Of a stretch of 43,955 nucleotides of DNA, positions 32,701 through 41,469 are shown piece after piece. Positions within the stretch are counted from its first letter, which is position 1; each line of letters starts with the position of its first letter. This stretch comes from CAYSLU01 sp964431965 (GTDB lineage Bacteria; Verrucomicrobiota; Kiritimatiellia; CAIKKV01; CAYSLU01): NCBI GenBank assembly GCA_964431965.1, contig CAYSLU010000037.1, positions 1-43,955 of the forward strand, read 5' to 3'. The position numbers and the translations under genes were made by a program. The notes below the pieces were generated by a model. The model had not been told where the DNA came from, ran no database searches, and saw nothing but the letters and a program-made list of their open reading frames with translations.

Positions 32701-34047
32701 TTACATCCCCGGGACGTTCGTCGCGACTACGCGGTAGGGCACCGAGTCTGTCGTGGAAGCGGTCCACGTGTTCACCGGCGGCGTGCGGGTGACGTTGCCG
32801 TCGACCAGTATCCACGCGCCCAAGGCGATGTTCGTGCTCTTCTGCACGCCGTACGGAGGCAGTTCCACGCTATTCGTGAAGCACGGCCACTTGAAGGTCG
32901 GCACGCCGTTCGAGAAGGACTGCTCGGTGATCTCGAAGACCGAGTTCGAGTTGTTCGGATCGGTTCCGGCGATGTATTCCTGCCAAGCGGTCTGACCGTC
33001 TTGATCCAGATCGCTCAGGGCGCCGGCGGGCGTAGCCGGCAGGCCGTTGAGCGCCAGCCACCAGAGCGGGCAGTCGTTTGTGGCCGTGTTGGGCGCGATG
33101 GTGGCAAAGACGCTGCCGCTCGCCAGGACGTTGCTCCACACAAACACGATGTTCGACACGGTCGGTCCGCCGACGATGGCCGGCATGCCGTTGGTCTGCA
33201 CGCTTGCAATGTAGTACCACTGGTCGACCGATATCAGGTTCGTGCTGTCCGCGCCGGTCGTCACGAGATTGGTCTGCGGGCTGACGGCGCCGCCTCGCGG
33301 CCCGACGCTGGCCACGATGCGCCAGAAGAAGGTCGGGGAGTTCGTCGAGATCACCAAGTCATCGAGGAGCCCTTGGCCCGATATGATGAAATTGGTCATG
33401 GTGGTGAAAGCCGTGTCGGTCAGGGCGAACCAACTGCCACCGGCCGTTCCGCTGCCGTCGTTCGAGGTGAACCCAGCCTGGTTGGTGAGGGCTCTTCCGT
33501 TCAGGTAGATCTGGAAGTACGGATACGAGTAGAAGGAGTCGATGATATTGTAGTCGCACTTCATGGACACGCGGACCCATTCGTCGCTGGCAATCGTCGT
33601 GTCCGAGAACTCCGTCCACTGAGGAACGCCGGACTGGGGGTTGTCATGCCACAGGACGAGATGCCCGTTGGTGTTGACGCAGAATGCCAGTTGCGCGCTG
33701 GAGTCGACGCTGATGGCGTTCGTGTCGGTATGCCCGAGCATGCCGGCGAAGTCAGACCAGATGGCGACGTTGGCGTCTCCGGCCACAATGTTTGTCAGGC
33801 CGCCTTCCTGCAGGAAGAGCGTCTTGGTGTGGTCGCCGACGATCGGGGGGTTGACGACGTCATACGTGTAGTTGGTGATAACGGCGTTTGTGGTGCCGGC
33901 CCATCGCGTGGGATCGTTGTCCACCATGGCGCTTCCGGCGCCCCACGTTTCGAAGTTCTCGAGCGTGTAAGGGGCCTGCGCCGAGGCGCTCATCGCCAAG
34001 CCCACGGCTCCCATCCCAGCCAGCAACAAACCGGAAATCGACTTCAT
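32701..34047 (-). CDS. Secreted protein with a DxDxDG calcium-binding (TSP3/dockerin-like) repeat
   Basis: A 448-residue exported protein of unknown function. The signal peptide (1-24, ending ASAQA) is followed by a Thr/Asn/Ser-rich beta domain (about 25-210) that looks like a concanavalin/LamG-type sandwich (WVRVSMKCDYNII, SYPYFQIYLNGRALTNQAGF). A second beta region (about 215-320) follows. Around residue 345 lies ALSDLDQDGQTAWQEYIAGT DPN, a calcium loop of the thrombospondin type 3/dockerin kind seen in many PVC secreted proteins. No membrane anchor or PEP-CTERM tail is seen. A GGAGGTGAGG Shine-Dalgarno precedes the ATG. It is divergent from the pilus locus. Confidence 0.8.
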   Translation of the reverse strand: MKSISGLLLAGMGAVGLAMSASAQAPYTLENFETWGAGSAMVDNDPTRWAGTTNAVITNYTYDVVNPPIVGDHTKTLFLQEGGLTNIVAGDANVAIWSDFAGMLGHTDTNAISVDSSAQLAFCVNTNGHLVLWHDNPQSGVPQWTEFSDTTIASDEWVRVSMKCDYNIIDSFYSYPYFQIYLNGRALTNQAGFTSNDGSGTAGGSWFALTDTAFTTMTNFIISGQGLLDDLVISTNSPTFFWRIVASVGPRGGAVSPQTNLVTTGADSTNLISVDQWYYIASVQTNGMPAIVGGPTVSNIVFVWSNVLASGSVFATIAPNTATNDCPLWWLALNGLPATPAGALSDLDQDGQTAWQEYIAGTDPNNSNSVFEITEQSFSNGVPTFKWPCFTNSVELPPYGVQKSTNIALGAWILVDGNVTRTPPVNTWTASTTDSVPYRVVATNVPGM

Positions 34048-34414
34048 GACCTCACCTCCCTAATTGGCAAGTCAAACTCGATGGGTAAGCCTCTTGTCGT
34101 CCCGCCGCTGCCAACGATCCCAGCGGCGAGCACCCCCGCCCCTTCATCTCATGTTACTTAAGCATCGGCCCATGAGGTGTGTCAATAGAAAATCAGATTC
34201 GAGACGGATGAAGGCGCCGGGTTGGAGCGGGTTCCTGGCGAAGGGGGGGGTGCTTGCGGAGGCGGACCGCCGTCCCGCTTTGGCGGCAGACTCGTTTTTT
34301 GTTGAATTAGCGAACGGCTCTCTATAGCTTTGCGACACGCGTTTACGGTGGGGAGGCGAGTTTCGGTTGGCGCACAGCCGGCAGCGGGATGTCTTTCGTG
34401 GAGGATATGCGACC
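34048..34414. promoter_or_regulatory. Divergent intergenic region between secreted-protein gene and pilus locus
   Basis: About 367 bases without a gene, visibly richer in A/T than the neighbours at places. For the minus-strand gene there is TTGACA (34185-34180) with a weak TTAAGT 18 bases downstream. For the pilus genes there is TTGAAT (34302-34307) and TATAGC (34323-34328), but the 15-base spacing is short. GGAGGATATG lies just before ATG 34415. A G-rich run (34241-34250) has no assigned role. Confidence 0.4.
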
Positions 34415-35035
34415 ATGAAGCGAATCACGACATGGGTGGCGGGCGCGATGGCGGTCACGCTGGGGTGGGGTGCGCTGCTGGCCGGCGCGCAGACACGGCC
34501 GACGGACGCACGGTCGGGCGAAGACCAGATTGTGGTCATCAAGGACCTTGAGGGGATTGGCCCGCGGGCGCGTGTCAAGACGCCGATCTACACCTCGAGC
34601 GCGTCTGCCGGACGCGTTCCGGCCCGGGAGTGGGGGCGGGTTCAAGTGGTCTATGACACCGCTCCCGAGTGGATCGATGAGCTGGCGTTCCAGTTCTTCG
34701 TCCTTCTCTTGAAGGACGAAAAGGGCCGGCGTGACTTTACGCTGCTCAAAGGAGCGGTTTCGTATCAGGATGTGGCGCGCGGGCGAAAGCACGAGTCGAT
34801 GATGTTTGTGAGGCCGACGACCCTGCTTCGGTACGGAGAAGTCATCGGGGCGGCCGTAGAGGTGTTGCACAACGGCGAGGTCGTGGGCGTCCGCAGCGTG
34901 GAAACCTCGCTGATCGCGCAGCAGCCCGAGTGGTGGAAGAACCCCAAGCTGACGGCCCGCGAGGGCATGCTCCTGAATCGATCCCAGACGCCATTTGCGC
35001 TGGTGAACTACGACGACTACGACCCGATCAAGTAG
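34415..35035 (+). CDS. Pilus-locus protein, Amuc_1102-like
   Basis: A 206-residue exported protein: signal peptide ending at LLAGAQ, then mostly beta-strand sequence. Examples are VQVVYDTAPEWIDELAFQFF, HESMMFVRPTTLLRYGEVIG and AVEVLHNGEVVGVRSVETSL. Identification as an Amuc_1102 counterpart rests mainly on position: first of five genes in the order known from Akkermansia muciniphila (1102-1101-1100-1099-1098), each neighbour having the expected architecture. Its role in the pilus machine is not established. An SD GGAGGA lies 9 bases before the ATG; pilM follows after 7 bases. Confidence 0.72.
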   Translation: MKRITTWVAGAMAVTLGWGALLAGAQTRPTDARSGEDQIVVIKDLEGIGPRARVKTPIYTSSASAGRVPAREWGRVQVVYDTAPEWIDELAFQFFVLLLKDEKGRRDFTLLKGAVSYQDVARGRKHESMMFVRPTTLLRYGEVIGAAVEVLHNGEVVGVRSVETSLIAQQPEWWKNPKLTAREGMLLNRSQTPFALVNYDDYDPIK

Positions 35036-35042
35036 GTGGCTC

Positions 35043-36671
35043 ATGTTCAGGTCCGATCGCATTTTGACGCTCGACATCGGCTCCAGCCAGTTGGTTCTGG
35101 CCGAGTTCTCGGCGATCAAGCCGAAGGGGCTTGAGCTGATGAACTATGGCATCGCCTCGCTGGGAGCCGACCCGGACAGCGATACCGACCTGCCGGCGCT
35201 GATCGTGCATGCCCTTCGGCAGGTGATGCGCGATCAGGGGATTCGCCCCGCCCCCGTGCTGGTGAGCATTCCCGGCCAGATCGTCTTTCCCCGCTATGTC
35301 AAGCTCCCGCCGGTGTCTCAGGACAAGATCGCCCAGATCGTGCGGTACGAGGCCGTTCAGAACGTGCCGTTTTCGATCGACGAGGTCGTCTGGGACTACC
35401 AGCTGATCGGGAGCGAGCAGGGCGACTTGAGCGTCATGCTCGTGGCGGTCAAGACCGAGATGGTTCGAAAGCTCACGGATTGCGTGGAAGCGGCGGGGCT
35501 GGAGCCCGAGGTCGTGGACGTCTCGCCCATGGCCCTGTACAACACGCTGCGATTCAACTACCCGGAGCTGACCGGCTGCACGATGATCCTCGACATCGGG
35601 GCTCGCACGACCAACGTGATCTTTGCCGAAGGGAAGCGCGTGTTTACGCGCAGCGTTCCAGTGGGCGGCAACGCGATCACCAAGGAGCTGATGAAGGAGT
35701 TCGAACTCTCCTTCAAGGACGCCGAACAGCTCAAGTACTCCCACGCCTTTGTCGGGTTCGGCGGCGTGCATGAGGACGGCGAGGACGGGGTGGCAAGCCG
35801 CGTGTCCCGGGTTGCTCGCAGCGTGATGACGCGGCTGCACGCCGAAGTCAGCCGGACCGTCAACTTCTACCGCAGCCAGCAGGAGGGCGGACAGCCGTCG
35901 CTGGTGCTGCTGGCGGGGGGCAGTTCCTGCATCCCGCACACCGACACGTTTCTGAAGGATAAGCTGAAGGTGGATGTCGACTACCTCAATCCGTTCCGGA
36001 ATGTGGCGGTGAGCAACCGGATCGCGTCCGATGCGATCGCTCAGTCGGTGCAGGTGATGGGCGAAGTCGTCGGCCTCGCGCTTCGCCGGGCGCTTTCCTG
36101 CCCGATCGAGATCAACATCCTTCCTCCCGAGCTCACGGCCCGGAAGCGCTTTCAGCGCCGCCTGCCGTACTTCGCCGCGGCCGGCATCGGGCTGGTTCTG
36201 ATCCTGGTGGTGTGGTGGGCCTATTTCCACCGGATGCGCGGGGTGGTCAACGAGCGGCTCGAGAACGTGGCGGACCGGGTTCTGCGGCTTTCGGCGGACG
36301 AGCGTCAGTCGCGCGAGATCCAGAGCCAGCGCGATGAGTTCTATGCCCGAACCGGCGAGCTTTCGGCGCTGATCGGCTCCCGGACGCGCTGGATCGAGAT
36401 CCTGTCCGATATTCACGCGCAAATGCCGGATGGCATGTGGCTGCTGTCCGTTGAGCCGCGCGTGCAGACCGTGGACGGCCAGGAGAAGCGAACCCTCGAG
36501 ATCAGCGGCATGGGGTTTGAAGACAAGGTTCAGGTGGATGGAATCAACAAGTACATCGAGTCCCTCAAGTCGCTGCGGCACTTCACGGACCAGGTAAACA
36601 TCAGCAAGAGCCGACCGGTGCCGGGAAACGAGTTTGTGAACGAGTTCGTCGTCGAGGTCGGACTTAAGTGA
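35043..36671 (+). CDS. pilM: PilM-PilN fusion (Amuc_1101-like)
   Basis: Cytoplasmic/inner-membrane platform of a type IV pilus system. 542 residues. Residues 1-350 are an actin-like PilM: ILTLDIGSSQLVLAEF (phosphate-1 loop), the shuttle region around VRYEAVQNVPFSIDEVVWDY, MILDIGARTTNVIF (phosphate-2) and LVLLAGGSSCIPH (adenosine motif). Residues 355-542 are PilN-like: EINILPPELTARKRF, matching the INLLP peptide by which a separate PilN docks on PilM; a membrane helix at about 375-396; a coiled coil; and a ferredoxin-like periplasmic part (WIEILSDIHAQMPDGMWLLS). The normally separate partners are thus covalently joined. The 1.6-kb frame is uninterrupted, so this is not a frameshift artefact. 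Confidence 0.87.
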   Translation: MFRSDRILTLDIGSSQLVLAEFSAIKPKGLELMNYGIASLGADPDSDTDLPALIVHALRQVMRDQGIRPAPVLVSIPGQIVFPRYVKLPPVSQDKIAQIVRYEAVQNVPFSIDEVVWDYQLIGSEQGDLSVMLVAVKTEMVRKLTDCVEAAGLEPEVVDVSPMALYNTLRFNYPELTGCTMILDIGARTTNVIFAEGKRVFTRSVPVGGNAITKELMKEFELSFKDAEQLKYSHAFVGFGGVHEDGEDGVASRVSRVARSVMTRLHAEVSRTVNFYRSQQEGGQPSLVLLAGGSSCIPHTDTFLKDKLKVDVDYLNPFRNVAVSNRIASDAIAQSVQVMGEVVGLALRRALSCPIEINILPPELTARKRFQRRLPYFAAAGIGLVLILVVWWAYFHRMRGVVNERLENVADRVLRLSADERQSREIQSQRDEFYARTGELSALIGSRTRWIEILSDIHAQMPDGMWLLSVEPRVQTVDGQEKRTLEISGMGFEDKVQVDGINKYIESLKSLRHFTDQVNISKSRPVPGNEFVNEFVVEVGLK

Positions 36672-36726
36672 GGTCGGCGCGACCCGCCGTCCGTCCGACT
36701 CGGCTTTCAGAGTACAGGTGCTCCCC

Positions 36727-37635
36727 ATGAAACCAAGCAGCCTGAAGACGGTTGTGATCGGCGTCGGGATCGTTCTGCTGGTACTGGTGTCGGTGGCCGG
36801 GTTCTTCCTGTACCGCGGCATCGCCCATTTCGCCCGCAGCGAGAAGGAGCTGGCGGCGGCGCGCCAGGACTTGGACCGCCTATACAGCCGCGATCCGTTC
36901 CCTTCGGCGGAGAACGTGGCGCAGGAGCGGCAGAACCTCGAGGCGCTCAGCGCGGAGTTCAGCAACTTCGTTGAGCGTCTGAGCGTCGGGCAGATGGAGC
37001 CGCAGGATCGCAGCCCTCGCGAGTTCATGGACGTGTTCTGGAAGACGCAGCAGGCGCTGATGGCGGACGCCCGCCGGCATCGGGTCTTGCTTCCGGATAA
37101 TTTTCTATTCGGCTTCGATGCGTACGGCGCGGGCAAGCCGCCGGAGTCGAACAACGTGCCCCGCCTGACCCAGCAGCTCGGCGTGATCACAAACCTGTGC
37201 AACGTCTTGTATGAGGCCGGCGTCACGGACATCAGCGCCCTGACGCGCGAGCCGTTCGACACGAGCGCGGCCGGAGCCGATCCGGCGGCTGAGGCCGCCG
37301 CGGGTGCCGGCCTGTTTGCGCCGAACAGCCTTCACGCGAAGATGCGGTTCGGTCTGGAGTTTCGCGCGTCGGAGGCGGCCGTCATAGCCGTGCTGAACCG
37401 TTTCGCGAACAGCGCCCTGTTTGTGGTGGTCGCGGAGGTGCAGATGGCGGCGGACGGAGCCGGCGTGACGCTCGCGGGCCGGGCGCTTAGCGAGGCGCCG
37501 CCCCGGGCGCGGTCAGTCGCCGCTACGGAAGACAGCGCCGCGAAGAAGGACCGCATTGTCGCCGGCACCGAGCGCCCGATGAAGGTGCGCATGGCCGTCG
37601 ATGTTTACCGCTTCAGGAAGGGGACGGAGCAATGA
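36727..37635 (+). CDS. Amuc_1100-like pilus-associated (PilO-like) protein
   Basis: 302 residues with one N-terminal membrane helix (about 6-27: TVVIGVGIVLLVLVSVAGFF), a coiled coil (about 35-80), then a periplasmic alpha/beta region (MRFGLEFRASEAAVIAVLNR, ALFVVVAEVQMAADGAGVTL, MKVRMAVDVYRF). This is the layout of PilO and of Akkermansia Amuc_1100 (about 317 residues), and its place after pilM-pilN fits both. ATG 36727 is preferred to GTG 36718; CAGGTG lies about 6 bases upstream. Its stop overlaps the next start. Known: Amuc_1100 is an abundant envelope protein with host TLR2 activity; whether this one shares that cannot be judged. Confidence 0.78.
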   Translation: MKPSSLKTVVIGVGIVLLVLVSVAGFFLYRGIAHFARSEKELAAARQDLDRLYSRDPFPSAENVAQERQNLEALSAEFSNFVERLSVGQMEPQDRSPREFMDVFWKTQQALMADARRHRVLLPDNFLFGFDAYGAGKPPESNNVPRLTQQLGVITNLCNVLYEAGVTDISALTREPFDTSAAGADPAAEAAAGAGLFAPNSLHAKMRFGLEFRASEAAVIAVLNRFANSALFVVVAEVQMAADGAGVTLAGRALSEAPPRARSVAATEDSAAKKDRIVAGTERPMKVRMAVDVYRFRKGTEQ

Positions 37636-38711
37636 TGGATCCCAAGAAGCTGCTGAACTGGATCCGGATCTACTACCATCGAGTCATCGCGCTGGGGGTG
37701 TTTCTGGGGTTGCTGTCATCGCTTTGGATTCTCGTCCTGTGGATCGGGCCCCGCAAGACGGCGGACGTCCAGTTCAAGACCGAGCTGGATGCGCTCCAGC
37801 CGAAGTTCCCGGCCGCGGGCCTGGTGGATCGCACCCCCTTCGAGAAGGGCTCGGCGGCGCTCACAAACCCCGTGCAGATCGCCGAGTGGCCGCGGAGGCT
37901 GCTGGTTCCGGAGCTGCGCATCAGCTGCACGTACTGCTCCAAGCCGATCCCCTTCAAGGCCGTGACATGCCCGTTCTGCGGCACTCAGCAACCGGAGCAG
38001 CAAGCGGTCGATGCCGTGGACAAGGACAAGGATGAGATGCCCGACGAGTGGGAGCAGAAGTACGGCCTCAACCCGCTCGACCCGACGGACGCCGTCAAGG
38101 ACTTGGACCGGGACGGATTCTCGAACCTGGAGGAGTGCAAGGCAAAGAAGGATCCGTCCGATGAGAAGAGCTATCCGCCCCTCTGGGCCAAGTTGCGCCT
38201 GAAGGAACTGCAGCCCATACCGTTCAGTCTGACCTTCGTGGGCGACAGCCGCATCGGTCCGAAGCACTACTTCCAGCTGAACTTAGGAGCGAAGGAGCGA
38301 ACGTTTTTTGCCGAGATGGGGCAGGTGGTCCAAGGCTTCAAGCTGGTCGGCTTCGAGAAGCACGTGGTGACGAATGCGGTGGGCGGGATTCGGAAGACCG
38401 TGGATGAGTCCGTCCTGATTCTGGAGAGCGGCGACAAGCGGATTTCCCTGGTCAAGAACCAGAAGCATCCGCAGACGGAATATGTTGTGAAGCTCGTTTT
38501 TACGGCTGACGGGACGGAGTTTGAGCTTCGTCACGGAGGGGAGTTCGATCTCAAGGGCGAGCGGCACCAGGTGAAAGATATTGACAGCCAACAGCAGCGT
38601 GTACTAATACGCACAATCTCATCGGGTGAAGAATCGTGGGTGGGAATGGATCGTCAGCCGGAGAGTCCGAAGCCGGCCCAGAAGAAGCCGTCCACCCCTT
38701 CGAGACCGTAG
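37632..38711 (+). CDS. Amuc_1099-like pilus protein with zinc ribbon and TSP3 calcium loops
   Basis: 359 residues. A basic N-terminus and a membrane helix (about 19-38: IALGVFLGLLSSLWILVLWI) place the rest in the periplasm. A zinc ribbon C99-x2-C102 / C113-x2-C116 (CTYCSKPIPFKAVTCPFCG) is followed by two DxDxDG-type loops (VDKDKDEMPDEWEQKYGLNP at about 129-148; DLDRDGFSNLEECKAKKDP at about 157-175). The C-terminal half is a beta-rich domain (PFSLTFVGDSRIGPKHYFQL, KLVGFEKHVVTN) that could correspond to PilP and contact the secretin. Assignment rests on position and architecture. It overlaps the previous gene by 4 bases and precedes the secretin by 41. Confidence 0.74.
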   Translation: MMDPKKLLNWIRIYYHRVIALGVFLGLLSSLWILVLWIGPRKTADVQFKTELDALQPKFPAAGLVDRTPFEKGSAALTNPVQIAEWPRRLLVPELRISCTYCSKPIPFKAVTCPFCGTQQPEQQAVDAVDKDKDEMPDEWEQKYGLNPLDPTDAVKDLDRDGFSNLEECKAKKDPSDEKSYPPLWAKLRLKELQPIPFSLTFVGDSRIGPKHYFQLNLGAKERTFFAEMGQVVQGFKLVGFEKHVVTNAVGGIRKTVDESVLILESGDKRISLVKNQKHPQTEYVVKLVFTADGTEFELRHGGEFDLKGERHQVKDIDSQQQRVLIRTISSGEESWVGMDRQPESPKPAQKKPSTPSRP

Positions 38712-38752
38712 GCTTTTCGTAGTTGTGTGGAGCATCGAGGAGATACCGAGCC

Positions 38753-41467
38753 ATGACATTCCGAGCCGCCCGCTTCGCTTTCGCAATCGCTTGCCTCATC
38801 CTCCTGTGCTCGTGGATGATGACGGTCGCACAGGATGATGCCGGCAATGCGGCGCCGCCGGTTGCCGATGCCGCCGTCCCTGCGGTTGAGGCTCCCGCTG
38901 CCGAGGCTGAAGCGCCGGCGGCAGCGCCGGTCCCCGTCGAAGCACCCGCTGCCGAGGTCCCGGCTGAGATGGCGGCGCCGGTGGCTGCCCCGGCTCCGGC
39001 GCCAGCCGTCGCACCTGCCCCGGCTGTGGACATTCCCGCCGCGCCAGCCGGTGCGGAGGCGTCCGTTGCTCCCGCTGCGGATGAATCCAAGCCAGCCGCA
39101 GAGGCGGCTCCGGCGATTGCCGCTGGAGACCAGAAGCAGGCGGCCAAGATGATGGCGCAGCAGGAGGAAGTCCGGCGTCAGGCCATGGAAGTCGAAGGGC
39201 GCAAGCGGTTCGACTTTGCCGTGACTGCTCTGGGGCGGAAAGATTACGCGGCGGCGTCGCAGGGGTTTCAGGATGCGCTCCGTAACCTTTCGGTCCGCCC
39301 GCAGACAGCGGACATGCGGACCCGTGCCACGGCCGGGCTGACCGAGTGTGACTACGAAATGGCCATGGAGATCGTTCGGAAGCAGGGCGATCTGACCAAG
39401 GCGCGGGATCTTCTCGACAAGGCGGCCAAGCGCAGCCCGGACGACCGTCGGGTGGCGCGGTTGAAGGCCCGGATTGAGGAGACGCAGAGAATCGGAGTCG
39501 TTGCTGACAAGCCGGATCTGATCTCGGGCAAGGACGAGGTTTTCAAGAAGCAGATGCACGTGCGCGAGCTCATCGTCGAGGGCAAGCGCTTCATGTCACA
39601 GAACGACTTGGCGAGCGCACGCATGCGCTTTGAGGCCGCCCTGGCAGAAGATCCGGAGAACAAGGATGCGATGGCTCTGCTCAAGCAAGTGGGCGAGAAG
39701 CAGTTTGCATCCAGCACAAAAGAGCGTGCGGCGACATCCGAGGGCATGGTTGCCGACGTTCGCGAGACGTGGAATCCTCGGGACTACGTTCCGATCGTTC
39801 CGCCGCCGTCGACTCGGGTCAACTCCACGAACATGGTGGCGCCGGTGATCGATAAGATGAAGCGGATCACGATACCCGAGATCGAGTTCCGCCAGGCCAA
39901 CATTCACGATGTGGTGGAGTTTCTGGTCAATGCAAGCCGCGACGGCGACACATCCGAGACCGACGAAACCAAGAAGGGCGTGAACATCATTCTGAACCTT
40001 CAGCTGGGGCGCCCGGCGGCGGCTCCGGCTGCCGCCGGCGGGGATATCTTCTCGGCGCCCGAAGCGGCTTCCGGAGCGGCTGCCAGCGGCCCGGAGATAA
40101 CCTTTACGGCTCGCTATATCACCCTCTTTCAGGCCCTCCAGACGGTCTGCAAGGTGGCCAATCTAAAGTATCAGGTGGATGGGGACCTGGTCATGATCGT
40201 CCCCCCGGATACGGTCGATCAGGAAATCATCACCCGGATGTTCCCGGTGGATCAGAGTTTCGTGACGCGGGTCGGCGAGGCGAGCAGCGCGGGGGCGGGT
40301 GGGGGCGCCAATCCGTTTGAAGCGACGCGCACCGAACCCGGCAACACCGCCCAGACGGATGTGCGGCAGCAGCTTGAGGAGATGGGTATCCCGTTCCCGC
40401 CGGGCACCAAGATCAAGTACGTCCCGAATATCGGCAAGATCATCGTTTCCAACACGGCGGAGAACCTGGCCAAGCTCGAGCGCCTTCTGGCCGAGTTGAA
40501 CCTCACCCCCCGGCAGGTTGAGATCGAGACGCGATTCGTCGAGGTGAACCAGACGGATCTTGAGGAGCTCGGTTTCGAGTGGTTGCTCTCGGACAGCTGG
40601 GAGATCGCCACGAAGAAGGGCTCGACGGCGCCGCTGGGCGGGCAGCCCCGCATCACGATGAACGCCAACGCGGCGCAGGGCGGCTTCACCACGGGGAATC
40701 GCTTCGTGTCGCTTGATGCCAATGGCAACCCCGTCGGGACGGCGGGCGGTAAGGGTTCCTATGGCGCGCTGATGTCGGTGTCCAGCTTCCTGACGAATCC
40801 GGACCTGACCATGATTCTCCACGCACTGGAGCAGAGCGGGCACGCGGATGTCCTGTCCGCGCCGAAGGTCACGACGCAGGATGGCAAGGAAGCGCTGATC
40901 AGCGTCGCGGTGGAGTACATCTATCCGACGGAGTTCCAGGTGGAGCAGGGCAACACCGGGTCCGGAAACGGCAACAGCGCCGTCATTACGGAGCCCTTTG
41001 TGGTGCCCGGTGGCTTCGAGATGAAGGAAGTGGGCGTGATCCTCAAGGTGACGCCGCATGTCAGCACCGACGGCAACATGATCAACCTCGACATGGCCCC
41101 CCTGGTTCGCAGCGAGCCGACGTTCAAGGACTACGGCGCGACGATGACCCGCTCGGACGGGTCCTCCATCCAGTTCAGCATGCCGCAGCCGTTCTTCCCG
41201 GTCCGACAGATCGCTACATCTATCGCGATCTACGACGGGGCCACCGTGGTGATGGGCGGTCTGATCACCGAGGATCTGAAGACGATCAAGGATAAGATTC
41301 CTTTCCTGGGCGATCTCCCGTTCATCGGTCGTCTCTTCCGAAACGAAGCCAAGAACAGCGTCAAGCGCAACCTCCTGATCTTCGTCACAGCGCGGTTGGT
41401 GGATCCGGCTGGTCAGCCGATCCGCCGCCCGAGCGCGGAGCCAGCGACGGCTGCCAGAGCCCCGTAA
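38753..41467 (+). CDS. pilQ: Type IV pilus secretin, PilQ/Amuc_1098-like
   Basis: Outer-membrane channel of the pilus. 904 residues: signal peptide (about 1-26), a Pro/Ala/Glu-rich spacer (27-125), TPR-like helices (about 130-330; YAAASQGFQDALRN, DLASARMRFEAALAEDPENK) and secretin N-domains (IPEIEFRQANIHDVVEFLVN; KIKYVPNIGKIIVSNTAENL with LAELNLTPRQVEIETRFVEV). The secretin core includes LSAPKVTTQDGKEALISVAV, GVILKVTPHVSTDGNMINLD, GATVVMGGLITEDLKTIKDK and IPFLGDLPFIGRLFRNEAKN. All core motifs are intact. The large TPR-bearing N-terminus is the Amuc_1098 type rather than the AMIN-domain PilQ of Proteobacteria. No pilin, PilB/T or PilC gene is in the window. Confidence 0.9.
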   Translation: MTFRAARFAFAIACLILLCSWMMTVAQDDAGNAAPPVADAAVPAVEAPAAEAEAPAAAPVPVEAPAAEVPAEMAAPVAAPAPAPAVAPAPAVDIPAAPAGAEASVAPAADESKPAAEAAPAIAAGDQKQAAKMMAQQEEVRRQAMEVEGRKRFDFAVTALGRKDYAAASQGFQDALRNLSVRPQTADMRTRATAGLTECDYEMAMEIVRKQGDLTKARDLLDKAAKRSPDDRRVARLKARIEETQRIGVVADKPDLISGKDEVFKKQMHVRELIVEGKRFMSQNDLASARMRFEAALAEDPENKDAMALLKQVGEKQFASSTKERAATSEGMVADVRETWNPRDYVPIVPPPSTRVNSTNMVAPVIDKMKRITIPEIEFRQANIHDVVEFLVNASRDGDTSETDETKKGVNIILNLQLGRPAAAPAAAGGDIFSAPEAASGAAASGPEITFTARYITLFQALQTVCKVANLKYQVDGDLVMIVPPDTVDQEIITRMFPVDQSFVTRVGEASSAGAGGGANPFEATRTEPGNTAQTDVRQQLEEMGIPFPPGTKIKYVPNIGKIIVSNTAENLAKLERLLAELNLTPRQVEIETRFVEVNQTDLEELGFEWLLSDSWEIATKKGSTAPLGGQPRITMNANAAQGGFTTGNRFVSLDANGNPVGTAGGKGSYGALMSVSSFLTNPDLTMILHALEQSGHADVLSAPKVTTQDGKEALISVAVEYIYPTEFQVEQGNTGSGNGNSAVITEPFVVPGGFEMKEVGVILKVTPHVSTDGNMINLDMAPLVRSEPTFKDYGATMTRSDGSSIQFSMPQPFFPVRQIATSIAIYDGATVVMGGLITEDLKTIKDKIPFLGDLPFIGRLFRNEAKNSVKRNLLIFVTARLVDPAGQPIRRPSAEPATAARAP

Positions 41468-41469
41468 GA

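Noticed and set aside
34267..34300. Possible terminator: CCGCC/GGCGG stem with a run of six T
   Set aside because: The stem is only 5 bp, and the T run starts 8 bases after it, which is too weak for an intrinsic terminator.
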